Below, piece after piece: positions 1 through 5,805 of a stretch of DNA of 8,172 bases. The notes beneath the pieces are model-generated. The model saw only the letters and a program-made list of their open reading frames with translations, searched no databases and was not told where the DNA came from. The stretch's first letter is position 1. Each line of letters opens with the position of its first letter. The DNA comes from JBHIAG01 sp046758465 (GTDB lineage Bacteria > Acidobacteriota > Terriglobia > Acidiferrales > 2-02-FULL-67-57), in NCBI GenBank assembly GCA_046758465.1, contig JBHIAG010000093.1, positions 1 to 8,172 on the forward strand. The letters run 5' to 3'. The translations under genes and the position numbers were made by a program.

Positions 1-527
1 GCCGAGGTGCGCACCACCGGCACCTGGTCGCCCGGGAAGCCGTAGCTCTTCAGCAACTCCCGCACTTCCAGCTCCACCAGGTCGAGCAGTTCGGGGTCGT
101 CCACCAAGTCACACTTGTTCAGGCAGACCACGATGTAGGGCACGCCCACCTGGCGGGCCAGCAGGACGTGCTCGCGCGTCTGTGGCATCGGCCCGTCGGG
201 GGCGGCCACCACCAGGATGGCCCCGTCCATCTGCGCCGCCCCGGTGATCATGTTCTTGATGTAGTCGGCGTGGCCGGGACAGTCGATGTGGGCGTAGTGG
301 CGCTTGGAGGTCTCGTACTCGACGTGCGCCACGGCGATGGTGATGCCGCGCGCCTTCTCCTCCGGGGCGTTGTCAATCGACTCGAAGGAGCGGAACTGCA
401 CTTTGGGGTCCGCCTTGGCCAGCACCTTGGTGATGGCGCTGGTCAGCAGGGTCTTGCCGTGGTCGATGTGGCCGATGGTGCCAATGTTGAGATGCGGCTT
501 CGCTCGCTCGTATTTTTGCTTTGCCAT
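1..527 (-). CDS. tuf: Translation elongation factor EF-Tu, N-terminal part (cut by window edge)
   Basis: EF-Tu is the cytoplasmic GTPase that brings aminoacyl-tRNA to the ribosome. The window holds the first 175 codons, out of about 395 in the family; the rest lies beyond position 1. Seen: the P-loop GHIDHGKT at residues 19-26, the switch I region with RGITI at 60-64, DCPGH at 82-86 and NKCD at 137-140, so the G1 to G4 GTPase motifs are present and intact. Residue 27 after the P-loop is Leu where Thr is common. The start ATG (525-527) gives the expected MAKxKYERxKPHxNIGT beginning. A GGAG lies 10 nt upstream and a second GGAG only 2 nt upstream; the first is the likelier ribosome binding site. 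It is the last visible gene of a tRNA-tuf operon, 75 nt after tRNA-Gly. The identification is certain. Confidence 0.98.
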   Translation of the reverse strand, partial: MAKQKYERAKPHLNIGTIGHIDHGKTLLTSAITKVLAKADPKVQFRSFESIDNAPEEKARGITIAVAHVEYETSKRHYAHIDCPGHADYIKNMITGAAQMDGAILVVAAPDGPMPQTREHVLLARQVGVPYIVVCLNKCDLVDDPELLDLVELEVRELLKSYGFPGDQVPVVRTS

Positions 528-602
528 AGCTCCGTTTCTCCGTTCTCAGGTTTCGCGGGTCAGAGCTTTAGCCCTGCCAGTTGCCGTGTCGCGCCCAATG
601 GG

Positions 603-674
603 AGCGGGAGACGGGATTCGAACCCGCGACCATCGGCTTGGAAGGCCGAGACTCTACCGCTGAGTTACTCCCGC
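603..674 (-). tRNA. glyT: tRNA-Gly (anticodon TCC)
   Basis: A complete 72-nt cloverleaf can be folded by eye: acceptor stem GCGGGAG/CTCCCGC, D stem ACTC/GAGT, anticodon stem TCGGC/GCCGA with loop CTTCCAA (anticodon TCC), and a T stem GCGGG/CCCGT closed by a G-T pair with loop TTCGAAT. The discriminator base is T. The next three bases are CCC, so the CCA end is not encoded and must be added by tRNA nucleotidyltransferase. It reads GGA (and by wobble GGG) glycine codons. It is the last tRNA before tuf, 38 nt after tRNA-Thr(GGT). The symbol follows the E. coli tufB operon. Confidence 0.97.
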
Positions 675-712
675 TCACCGCACTCCAGTTTGGCATCACC
701 CGTTGAGTTTCC

Positions 713-788
713 TGGAGCCCACGACCGGACTTGAACCGGTGACCCCGTCCTTACCAAGGACGTGCTCTACCGACTGAGCTACGTGGGC
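713..788 (-). tRNA. thrT: tRNA-Thr (anticodon GGT), CCA encoded
   Basis: A complete 76-nt cloverleaf including an encoded CCA: acceptor GCCCACG/CGTGGGC, D stem GCTC/GAGC, anticodon stem CGTCC/GGACG with loop TTGGTAA (anticodon GGT), T stem ACCGG/CCGGT with loop TTCAAGT, discriminator T. It reads ACC and ACU threonine codons. It lies 38 nt downstream of tRNA-Tyr and 38 nt upstream of tRNA-Gly, so it is certainly part of one polycistronic tRNA transcript. In E. coli the equivalent gene lies after tRNA-Gly, directly before tufB; here the two are in the opposite order. Confidence 0.97.
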
Positions 789-826
789 TCAGAGCTGATG
801 CGTTTCTTCGGCTCCTCTTCACAAGC

Positions 827-915
827 TGGTGGACGGGGGAGGATTCGAACCTCCGTAGCCCACAAGGGGCGGCAGATTTACAGTCTGCTGCCTTTAGCCA
901 CTCGGCCACCCGTCC
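827..915 (-). tRNA. tyrU: tRNA-Tyr (anticodon GTA), CCA encoded, long variable arm
   Basis: An 89-nt class II tRNA. Acceptor GGACGGG pairs with CCCGTCC, discriminator A, followed by an encoded CCA. The D arm begins with GCCGAG, the anticodon stem is GCAGA/TCTGC with loop CTGTAAA (anticodon GTA), and the T stem is GGAGG/CCTCC with loop TTCGAAT. A long variable arm lies between the anticodon stem and the T stem, as expected for bacterial tRNA-Tyr. It reads UAC and UAU. It is separated from the upstream tRNA-Thr(TGT) by an unusually long spacer that contains a tRNA-Tyr-like fragment. Confidence 0.97.
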
Positions 916-1084
916 CAGGTACTGGGTAGGCGCATTTGTCAAGACGGCCCTGGGTTCGCGGGGCGGGCACGGAGTGGCCGAGCGATGCGGCTTTGGGGAA
1001 ACTAAATTCGGGACCCGAATGGGCCGCCTGAAGAAATCTACAGTCTCGTCCACCCGTTTGCCCAACCAACCGCGCCGCGCCTTG
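916..1084 (-). other. Long spacer between tRNA-Thr(TGT) and tRNA-Tyr
   Basis: This 169-nt gap is over four times the 38-nt gaps between the other tRNAs of the operon. I find no convincing coding frame in it. It holds a tRNA-Tyr-like fragment (about 1033-1058) and a perfect palindrome, ATTCGGG-A-CCCGAAT (1006-1020). It also has a TTGACA on the minus strand (937-942) with no acceptable -10 at the right distance. It may be a transcribed processing spacer or the scar of a lost or decayed tRNA gene; the sequence alone does not decide. Confidence 0.6.
1033..1058 (-). pseudogene. Possible remnant of a tRNA-Tyr gene
   Basis: Read on the minus strand this segment runs ACGGGTGGACGAG then directly ACTGTAGATTT. 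The intact tRNA-Tyr downstream has ACGGGTGGCCGAG, then 16 nt of D arm and anticodon stem, then ACTGTAAATCT. The first block differs by one base and the second, which includes the anticodon GTA, by two. This is what a copy with an internal deletion would look like. The downstream half (variable arm, T arm, acceptor) is not clearly recognisable. Short matches between GC-rich sequences can arise by chance, so confidence is low. Confidence 0.3.
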
Positions 1085-1156
1085 AGCTGGCGAAGGGATT
1101 CGAACCCCTGACCCTCTGATTACAAATCAGATGCTCTACCGCTGAGCTACGCCAGC
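1085..1156 (-). tRNA. thrU: tRNA-Thr (anticodon TGT)
   Basis: A complete 72-nt cloverleaf: acceptor GCTGGCG/CGCCAGC, D stem GCTC/GAGC, anticodon stem TCTGA/TCAGA with loop TTTGTAA (anticodon TGT), and a T stem AGGGG/CCCTT with one G-T pair and loop TTCGAAT. The discriminator is T, followed by CAA rather than CCA, so the 3' end needs enzymatic CCA addition. It reads ACA and ACG threonine codons. It is the first gene of the tRNA-tuf operon, only a few bases after the predicted transcription start. Confidence 0.97.
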
Positions 1157-1169
1157 CACCAAACCAAAA

Positions 1170-1198
1170 AATTTATCATTGCGGCATGCAAATTGCAA
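1170..1198 (-). promoter_or_regulatory. Putative sigma70 promoter of the tRNA-tuf operon
   Basis: On the minus strand, TTGCAA (1193-1198) and TAAATT (1170-1175) are separated by 17 nt, each matching the consensus at four of six positions. The surrounding sequence is the most A+T-rich of this part of the window and has an AT-rich stretch just upstream (about 1201-1210), as in strong tRNA promoters. Transcription would begin about 7 nt before the first tRNA. The position is convincing; the match itself is moderate. Confidence 0.5.
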
Positions 1199-1233
1199 GG
1201 AGATATTTAAGGGATTCACGGGTCGAGGAACTT

Positions 1234-1262
1234 TTGCCGCTCCCCCCGGACTGGCCTATACT
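1234..1262 (+). promoter_or_regulatory. Putative sigma70 promoter giving a nearly leaderless mRNA
   Basis: TTGCCG (1234-1239) and TATACT (1257-1262) are 17 nt apart; the -10 matches five of six consensus positions. The predicted start of transcription is near 1269, about 5 nt before the ATG at 1274. No Shine-Dalgarno sequence precedes that ATG, which fits a nearly leaderless transcript. It is divergent from the tRNA operon promoter. Confidence 0.5.
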
Positions 1263-1273
1263 CCCGGCCCACC

Positions 1274-2284
1274 ATGTCCCCTCGACGGCTTTGGATTGCC
1301 ATCAGCCTGGTGCTGGTTGCCTTGGCCGGGGCGGCCTACTGGGTCACCCAGCCAGCTCGGCAAGCACCAGCAAGCGAGCCGGGGCTGAGCTGGCTGCCGG
1401 CGGAGTCGGTGTTGGTGGCGAGCGTGCACGCGCGTGAGTTGCGCGGCCAAGCGTGGCTGACCGACCTGGTCGCGCAGGCGGCTCCGGCGAAGCCGGAAGC
1501 CGACTACCAGGAATTCGTCGCGGCCACCGGGTTCGACTACACTCGCGACCTCGACCGGCTCTGGCTCGGGGTCGTGCCCACCGGACTGGACACCGAGCTG
1601 GTGGGAATCGCCCAGGGGCAGTTTGAGCAGCAGAGGATTCTGGCTTATGCCCGTGCCCAAGGCGCGCGGCGGGTCTCGCTGGGCGGGGTAGCCGCCTATG
1701 GGGTCGTGCCTGCGGAGCCGCGGCGGCAATTTGCCTTCGCTTTTCTCGACGAAGATCGCCTGGTGTTTGCCGAGACGCTCGCCGGAGTTGAAAAAATTCT
1801 TGCCTGCGGGCAGCAGGCCGCGCCTTCGGTGGCCAGCGCGGCGGGCCGTCGGGCGCATCTGGAGCGTTTTGGGGCGGGGCTGCAAGCCTGGGTCGTTGGC
1901 GAGGAGCTAGAGCGCTGGTTGCCGCCGAGATTCGAGCGGCGAGCGGAGATTGCGGCGCAATTGGCACGCCTTGCCGTGGGCGCCCGCGTCACCCCGGAAG
2001 GCATCGCGCTGGTGGCCGAGGGGGAAACTCATGAGCCGGCGCAGGCCGAGCGGCTCAAGCTGGTGCTGGAAACCTACGGGTTGGTGGGGTATGTGTTACT
2101 TGGCCGGCGCGATGACCCGGCCAGCCGCGCCCTGCGCGACGCGCTGAGCGCGGCCCGGGTTGAGCAGGAGGGAAATTTGCTCACGCTGCGCGTCAGACTG
2201 TCCCCCACGGCCGTGGCGGCCCTGCTGGGGGTCCCGAAGGTTCGGGATTCGAGCCCGCCGGCCGAGGCACCGGAGAAGAAGTAG
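1274..2284 (+). CDS. Membrane-anchored protein of unknown function
   Basis: A 336-residue protein that I do not recognise with certainty. Residues 1-8 are basic, then residues 7-25 form one hydrophobic segment followed by a Pro/Ala-rich linker (27-36); this is a signal anchor or uncleaved signal peptide that places residues 37-336 outside the cytoplasmic membrane. The body opens with LPAESVLVASV (41-51) and has alternating hydrophobic strands, GFDYTRDLDRLWLGV (86-100) and FAFLDEDRLVFAE (156-168). This recalls acidobacterial hypothetical proteins resembling DUF3352-type proteins, but I cannot confirm the family. The C-terminal tail is charged and Pro-rich. No catalytic motif is visible. The start ATG lacks a ribosome binding site, yet gives the natural N-terminal anchor. 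Its stop codon abuts the stop codon of the convergent peptidase gene. Confidence 0.85.
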   Translation: MSPRRLWIAISLVLVALAGAAYWVTQPARQAPASEPGLSWLPAESVLVASVHARELRGQAWLTDLVAQAAPAKPEADYQEFVAATGFDYTRDLDRLWLGVVPTGLDTELVGIAQGQFEQQRILAYARAQGARRVSLGGVAAYGVVPAEPRRQFAFAFLDEDRLVFAETLAGVEKILACGQQAAPSVASAAGRRAHLERFGAGLQAWVVGEELERWLPPRFERRAEIAAQLARLAVGARVTPEGIALVAEGETHEPAQAERLKLVLETYGLVGYVLLGRRDDPASRALRDALSAARVEQEGNLLTLRVRLSPTAVAALLGVPKVRDSSPPAEAPEKK

Positions 2285-3163
2285 CTAGCTGCGGAGGAAG
2301 CGCCAGGGGTTGACCGGGGTATTGTGGAGGCGGACTTCGTAGTGGAGATGGGGCCCGGTGGAGCGTCCGGAGTCGCCGACGTAGCCGATGATGTCGCCGC
2401 GGCGGATGGCCTGGCCGACGTAGGCGCGGTAGCGGGAGAGGTGAGCGTACCAGGTGGTGATGCCGAAGCCGTGGTCCACCACCACCACGCGTCCGTAGTC
2501 GGTGCGCGGGCCGACGGCAACTACAAAGCCATCGGCTGCCGCCCGTACTGAATCTCCGAAGCGCGTGGAGATGTCCACACCGTTGTGGAAGGTTCCCTCG
2601 CCGTTAAATGGGTCCAGGCGCTGCCCGAAGCCGCCACTCAGGCGCCCGCGGACAGGCCAGAGGGAGGGCGTGTAAGTCAGGTCGGTGAAGGTCTGGCCGG
2701 GCAGCGGGCGGACGCCGCGGGCGTAGAGGGTGATGGCGGTGGCGTGTCGCCGCAGGAACTGGAAGCGGGCGAGCGCGTCGCGAAACTCATAGGCAGGCGC
2801 GGGCGGGGCCGCGACCGACTCGATGTGGCCGAAGGGCGTCTGGCGGAGGCGGAGCAAGTCGTAGGTAACGGCGACTTCAGTGGCGAGCGACTCGAGGCTG
2901 TTCAGCCAGCGGCGCGTTTGGGTGACGGTGGCGCGCAGATTTTGGTTTTCTTGCCGCAGTTCTTCCCGTTCCGTCTCGACGCGTGTGACGTGCGCCACCC
3001 GCAGCAGCATGTGGCCGTAGGAGGTCACGCCGGCGACGACCGTGGCGCCGCCGATGAGCGCGGCCAGCAGGAGGAGGTAGACGAGGTAGCCGGGCAGGTT
3101 GAGTTTGCGCACGCGTCCCCGGGCATCGTGGGAAATGAGCAGGGTGTAAAAGCGCTTTTGCAT
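2285..3163 (-). CDS. Membrane-anchored M23 (LytM-type) peptidoglycan endopeptidase
   Basis: A 292-residue protein of the M23 metallopeptidase family, which cleaves peptide crosslinks in peptidoglycan or, when degenerate, activates amidases. In order: a short basic cytoplasmic N-terminus (1-24), one membrane helix (about 25-47), a predicted coiled coil rich in Glu, Arg and Gln (about 58-100), a linker, and the LytM domain (about 168-288). The zinc ligands are all present: His193 and Asp197 in the HNGVD motif, and His274 in HLH (272-274). His241 in WYAH is the usual additional catalytic histidine. An active enzyme is therefore likely, facing the periplasm. The start ATG has the ribosome binding site GGAGGGG ending 2 nt before it. 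A G9 tract and a hairpin lie immediately upstream of that site. It is 78 nt downstream of the beta-propeller gene and has no obvious promoter of its own. Confidence 0.95.
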   Translation of the reverse strand: MQKRFYTLLISHDARGRVRKLNLPGYLVYLLLLAALIGGATVVAGVTSYGHMLLRVAHVTRVETEREELRQENQNLRATVTQTRRWLNSLESLATEVAVTYDLLRLRQTPFGHIESVAAPPAPAYEFRDALARFQFLRRHATAITLYARGVRPLPGQTFTDLTYTPSLWPVRGRLSGGFGQRLDPFNGEGTFHNGVDISTRFGDSVRAAADGFVVAVGPRTDYGRVVVVDHGFGITTWYAHLSRYRAYVGQAIRRGDIIGYVGDSGRSTGPHLHYEVRLHNTPVNPWRFLRS

Positions 3164-3173
3164 CGCCCCTCCA

Positions 3174-3195
3174 GGCCCCCCCCCTTGTCGGGGCC
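3174..3195 (-). repeat. G9 homopolymer and hairpin beside the peptidase ribosome binding site
   Basis: The minus strand carries nine consecutive G (3176-3184). The arms GGCCCC (3190-3195) and GGGGCC (3174-3179) are exact complements with a 10-nt loop. The hairpin ends one base before the ribosome binding site GGAGG (3168-3172). Because the 3' arm lies inside the G tract, several pairing registers are possible. Length change in the tract could alter folding next to the ribosome binding site, but no such change can be seen from one sequence. Confidence 0.45.
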
Positions 3196-3241
3196 GCCGT
3201 TGCCACCGACTTTCTTGCTTTTATTTATTTAGCACACCGAA

Positions 3242-4615
3242 TTACTCGTTCACCTCAACGCCATACACGGAAACGGAATGGCCACCTCTTCTCTGCCTTC
3301 CCTGGGAGGTTACCCACACTTGGCTGCCATCGGGAGAAACCGCAAGGCCAACAGGAAAAGAGTCAACGGGTACCTCCGCAACCTTTGTCAAATCGGCAGC
3401 TCTTAACGCCACCAGTCTTGATTCCCAATTGACTGCCGCATAGAGCCAGCGGCCATCCGGACTGAGCGCAATCGTGCGTACACCACCCCCAATGTAGGTT
3501 TCATACGCGGGTTTTACGCTCTTGTTCTCTTTCTTATAGGCAGCAGCCAACAGTTTGTCAATCTTGACTTTGGAAACATAGCCGCTGCGATTGGAGCTGA
3601 CATACAGCCATTCGGGAGGTCGCGGCTCTTTGGGAAGTTCCAGAATGAGATGTCGGGGAGTTGGTTTGATCCCTTTGACCAGGCCGACGGTGCGGCGCTC
3701 GGTGACATTGATCACGGCAATACCACCGCCGCCGAGAGCCGCGACGATCAGGTGCGTGCTGTCGGGGGTAAAAACCGCACCGCGCAAACAGAGCCCGCAT
3801 TCCTTATCGCGATCGATTTTTCCTCGATTTTTCGAGGTCTTTGGTTGGAACCGTTTTTGCACCACGACCAGATGCGAGAGGTCAAAATCTTCGGGCGCGG
3901 AGGCGGAGATGTCCACAAATCCCACGGTATTGTCGCCCCAGTGAATCATGGCGAGCCACTGGCCATCGGGTGAGGCGGCGAGTATTTTCGGGATCGGTCC
4001 GGAAGGGAGGACTTTGACAATGCGGTCGGTGCTGGTGTCAATGACCGCGACCGCCGAGGGGCCGAGCGCGTTGTTATCGTAGTGGCGGCGGTAGTAGGAA
4101 ATCCAAAGGTACCTCCCCCCATGGGTGAGTTCCATCTCTACCGGCTTTCCCCCAAAATGGTTGACGCGTGCGGTTGCGGGGAGGACACGGAACTGATAAT
4201 CAAAGGGTGGCTGGGAGGAAAAGAGGTGCTGATTTTTTCCGTCAAACCGGTGGATGATTTTGCTTATTTTTTCCAGTCGGATGGGATCGTACACCAGAGT
4301 CGCATACCCTTCCAGGGCGTTGACATATACTCTCTCCCCAGCGGGCAAAAACTTTGCCGATTTCGGGGAATGGACATCGGCATCATAATAGTCGTTGGGG
4401 TTTTTGGGTTTGTCTTGGTAAAGCTGAAATCTGGCCCTTAACGTTAGCGTCAAGGTCCCATCGGCAGAGGTAGCGTGTGTTCCAATGGGAATACCCATCT
4501 TGGCCGCCGTGAGGTTTCGCTCCGGGTGAGGCGTAGCTGTCACCGGCAGAGCGGCGCCTGCCAAGAAACCAATCAGGAACGAAACGCCCGCACGGGCGCG
4601 GCTTCTGTGCGCCAT
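3242..4615 (-). CDS. Secreted YncE/YVTN-like beta-propeller protein
   Basis: A 457-residue exported protein with a signal peptide (basic 4-8, hydrophobic 11-25, likely cut near 25-28). Residues 50-160 form an all-beta N-terminal region I cannot assign. From about 160 to the end are propeller blades with the repeated pattern AVIDTSTDRIVKVLPSG and SPDGQWL (189-221), FTPDSTHLIVAALGGGGIAV (282-301), LSPDGRWLYAAV (384-395) and VSPDGSQVWVTS (426-437), typical of the YncE / 40-residue YVTN repeat group. A CxxC (Cys273, Cys276) could form a disulfide or bind metal; there is no CxxCH, so it is not a c-type heme site. The frame is open far upstream of this start, but the ATG at 4613-4615 is the one that gives a signal peptide and sits below a consensus promoter. 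Binding or scaffold roles are usual for such proteins; no substrate can be named. G+C is clearly lower than in the neighbours (about 48-52% in three lines counted), suggesting transfer or relaxed selection. Confidence 0.88.
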   Translation of the reverse strand: MAHRSRARAGVSFLIGFLAGAALPVTATPHPERNLTAAKMGIPIGTHATSADGTLTLTLRARFQLYQDKPKNPNDYYDADVHSPKSAKFLPAGERVYVNALEGYATLVYDPIRLEKISKIIHRFDGKNQHLFSSQPPFDYQFRVLPATARVNHFGGKPVEMELTHGGRYLWISYYRRHYDNNALGPSAVAVIDTSTDRIVKVLPSGPIPKILAASPDGQWLAMIHWGDNTVGFVDISASAPEDFDLSHLVVVQKRFQPKTSKNRGKIDRDKECGLCLRGAVFTPDSTHLIVAALGGGGIAVINVTERRTVGLVKGIKPTPRHLILELPKEPRPPEWLYVSSNRSGYVSKVKIDKLLAAAYKKENKSVKPAYETYIGGGVRTIALSPDGRWLYAAVNWESRLVALRAADLTKVAEVPVDSFPVGLAVSPDGSQVWVTSQGRQRRGGHSVSVYGVEVNE

Positions 4616-4666
4616 CCTTAGTACACGCTCCGGAAAAAGGAAACGTCTCAGATGTGCAGCGCGAGC

Positions 4667-4696
4667 TTTGTACCCTAAGCGAGGAAAAGCTGTCAA
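4667..4696 (-). promoter_or_regulatory. sigma70-type promoter of the beta-propeller gene
   Basis: On the minus strand, a perfect -35 TTGACA (4691-4696) is followed after 18 nt by TACAAA (4667-4672), a four-of-six -10. Transcription would start near 4660, leaving a leader of about 45 nt before the ATG at 4615. GGAG 13 nt and AAGG 0 nt before the ATG are the only Shine-Dalgarno-like stretches, so the ribosome binding site is weak. Confidence 0.6.
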
Positions 4697-4750
4697 GAAA
4701 AAATCGTCTGCGGGTGGTTTTGGCAGTAGAATCGCGGCGGGAGTTCGCCG

Positions 4751-5734
4751 GTGTTGAGCGAGTGGGAAATCATCGACTACCTGCGGCGTCGCGCGAGGCG
4801 GGGCCGCGGGGTGCGGGTGGGGATTGGTGACGATGCGGCGGTGCTGGCGGGCAGTGGACGCGAGGACTGGGTGGTCACCACCGACCTGATGATCGAGGAT
4901 GTCCATTTTCTCCGCGAGGCGCAGCCGGCGCGCGCCGTGGGTCACAAGGCGGTGGCGCGCTCGCTCAGCGATGTGGCCGCCATGGCCGCGGTGGCGCGCT
5001 ACGCCCTGATCGCGCTGGCGGTGCCGCCGGAGCTGCCCGCGCGCTGGGTGAAGCAGTTTTTCAGCGGGGCGCTGGCGCTGGCGCGACGCCACCGGGTGGC
5101 GCTGGCAGGGGGCGATTTGTCACGTTCCGGCCGCATCATTGCCGATGTGCAGGTGTTGGGGACGGTCGAGAAGGGCAAGGCGATCCGGCGGGCCGGGGCC
5201 AAAGCGGGCGATGCAATTTTCGTGAGCGGGGAACTCGGTCTGGCTCGCCTGGGTCTGGCAGTGCTGCGTGCGCGGCTGGCCGAGGAAGAAGCGGTGGTGC
5301 GCCGTGCCGTGCGCGCACATTTCTATCCCCAACCGCGTCTGCGGCTGGCGCGAACCTTGCGGCGATTCCCGGTGAGCGCGATGATTGATGTGAGCGATGG
5401 CCTTTCGAGCGACCTTTACCAACTGTGCCTCGCCAGCCGCGTAGGCGCACGGCTGGAGACAGCGCAGATTCCCGCCACGCGCATTGCGTCACGGGTGGCG
5501 GAAGAACTGGGCGTGACACCGCTCGAACTGGCGTTGCACGGCGGGGAAGACTACGAACTGCTGTTCACCCTGCCGGCGCGTGCCGCGCGGCGACTGCCGC
5601 GGCGTCTGGGCGGTGTCGTCTTGCAGCGGATTGGGACGATTCAGCGCGGGCGAAAGATTGTGCTGGTCGATGCGGAGGGAAGAAGAAAGCCGCTGGCGGC
5701 GCGCGGCTGGGAACACTTCGCCGGCCGGCGCTAA
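4751..5734 (+). CDS. thiL: Thiamine-monophosphate kinase
   Basis: ThiL catalyses the last step of thiamine diphosphate synthesis in the cytoplasm: thiamine phosphate + ATP gives thiamine diphosphate + ADP. The 327-residue length is normal. Seen: GIGDDAAVL (24-32) and DLMIEDVHF (45-53), which form the metal and ATP site in this PurM-like fold; SDVAAM (73-78); GGDLSRS (120-126); DVSDGLSSDL (213-222); and GGEDYELLFT (264-273). The key Asp residues of each motif are kept. After SDVAAM the sequence reads AAVARYAL where the family usually has a Gly-x-Pro turn, a mild variation. The start is GTG at 4751, preceded by GGGAG with 7 nt spacing; TTG at 4754 is the alternative with 10 nt spacing. It is divergent from the beta-propeller gene. 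No other thiamine gene is in the window. Confidence 0.95.
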   Translation: MLSEWEIIDYLRRRARRGRGVRVGIGDDAAVLAGSGREDWVVTTDLMIEDVHFLREAQPARAVGHKAVARSLSDVAAMAAVARYALIALAVPPELPARWVKQFFSGALALARRHRVALAGGDLSRSGRIIADVQVLGTVEKGKAIRRAGAKAGDAIFVSGELGLARLGLAVLRARLAEEEAVVRRAVRAHFYPQPRLRLARTLRRFPVSAMIDVSDGLSSDLYQLCLASRVGARLETAQIPATRIASRVAEELGVTPLELALHGGEDYELLFTLPARAARRLPRRLGGVVLQRIGTIQRGRKIVLVDAEGRRKPLAARGWEHFAGRR

Positions 5735-5805
5735 TCGCAGATTCGCTTAGCGAACGAAACCCACTGCTACGGCCGTTCCACGCAGGTGTCGACCGCTCCC
5801 ACCCC

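Noticed and set aside
168..734. Plus-strand open frames across tuf and the tRNA genes
   Set aside because: They run antisense through EF-Tu coding sequence and through tRNA genes, so they cannot be genuine.
914..942. Internal promoter for tRNA-Tyr from TTGACA at 937-942 (minus strand)
   Set aside because: The -35 is perfect, but no acceptable -10 lies 15-19 nt downstream in this G+C-rich stretch.
1256..2004. Long minus-strand open frames opposite the gene at 1274
   Set aside because: They are Arg/Pro/Ala-rich antisense frames typical of high-G+C DNA, with no recognisable motif. The plus-strand gene has a clean anchor and strand pattern.
2585..3232. Plus-strand open frame of 215 codons opposite the M23 peptidase
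   Set aside because: It is fully antisense to a gene with intact catalytic motifs, and its composition is Gly/Ala/Val/Glu-rich without domains.
4616..5092. Upstream extension of the beta-propeller reading frame to an ATG at 5092
   Set aside because: The extension lies antisense inside thiL, has low-complexity Arg/His/Pro-rich sequence, and would remove the signal peptide from the N-terminus. The promoter at 4667-4696 lies downstream of that ATG.
5742..5754. TTCGC-TTA-GCGAA hairpin after thiL as a terminator
   Set aside because: The stem is only five base pairs and no T tract follows; it is weaker than expected for an intrinsic terminator.
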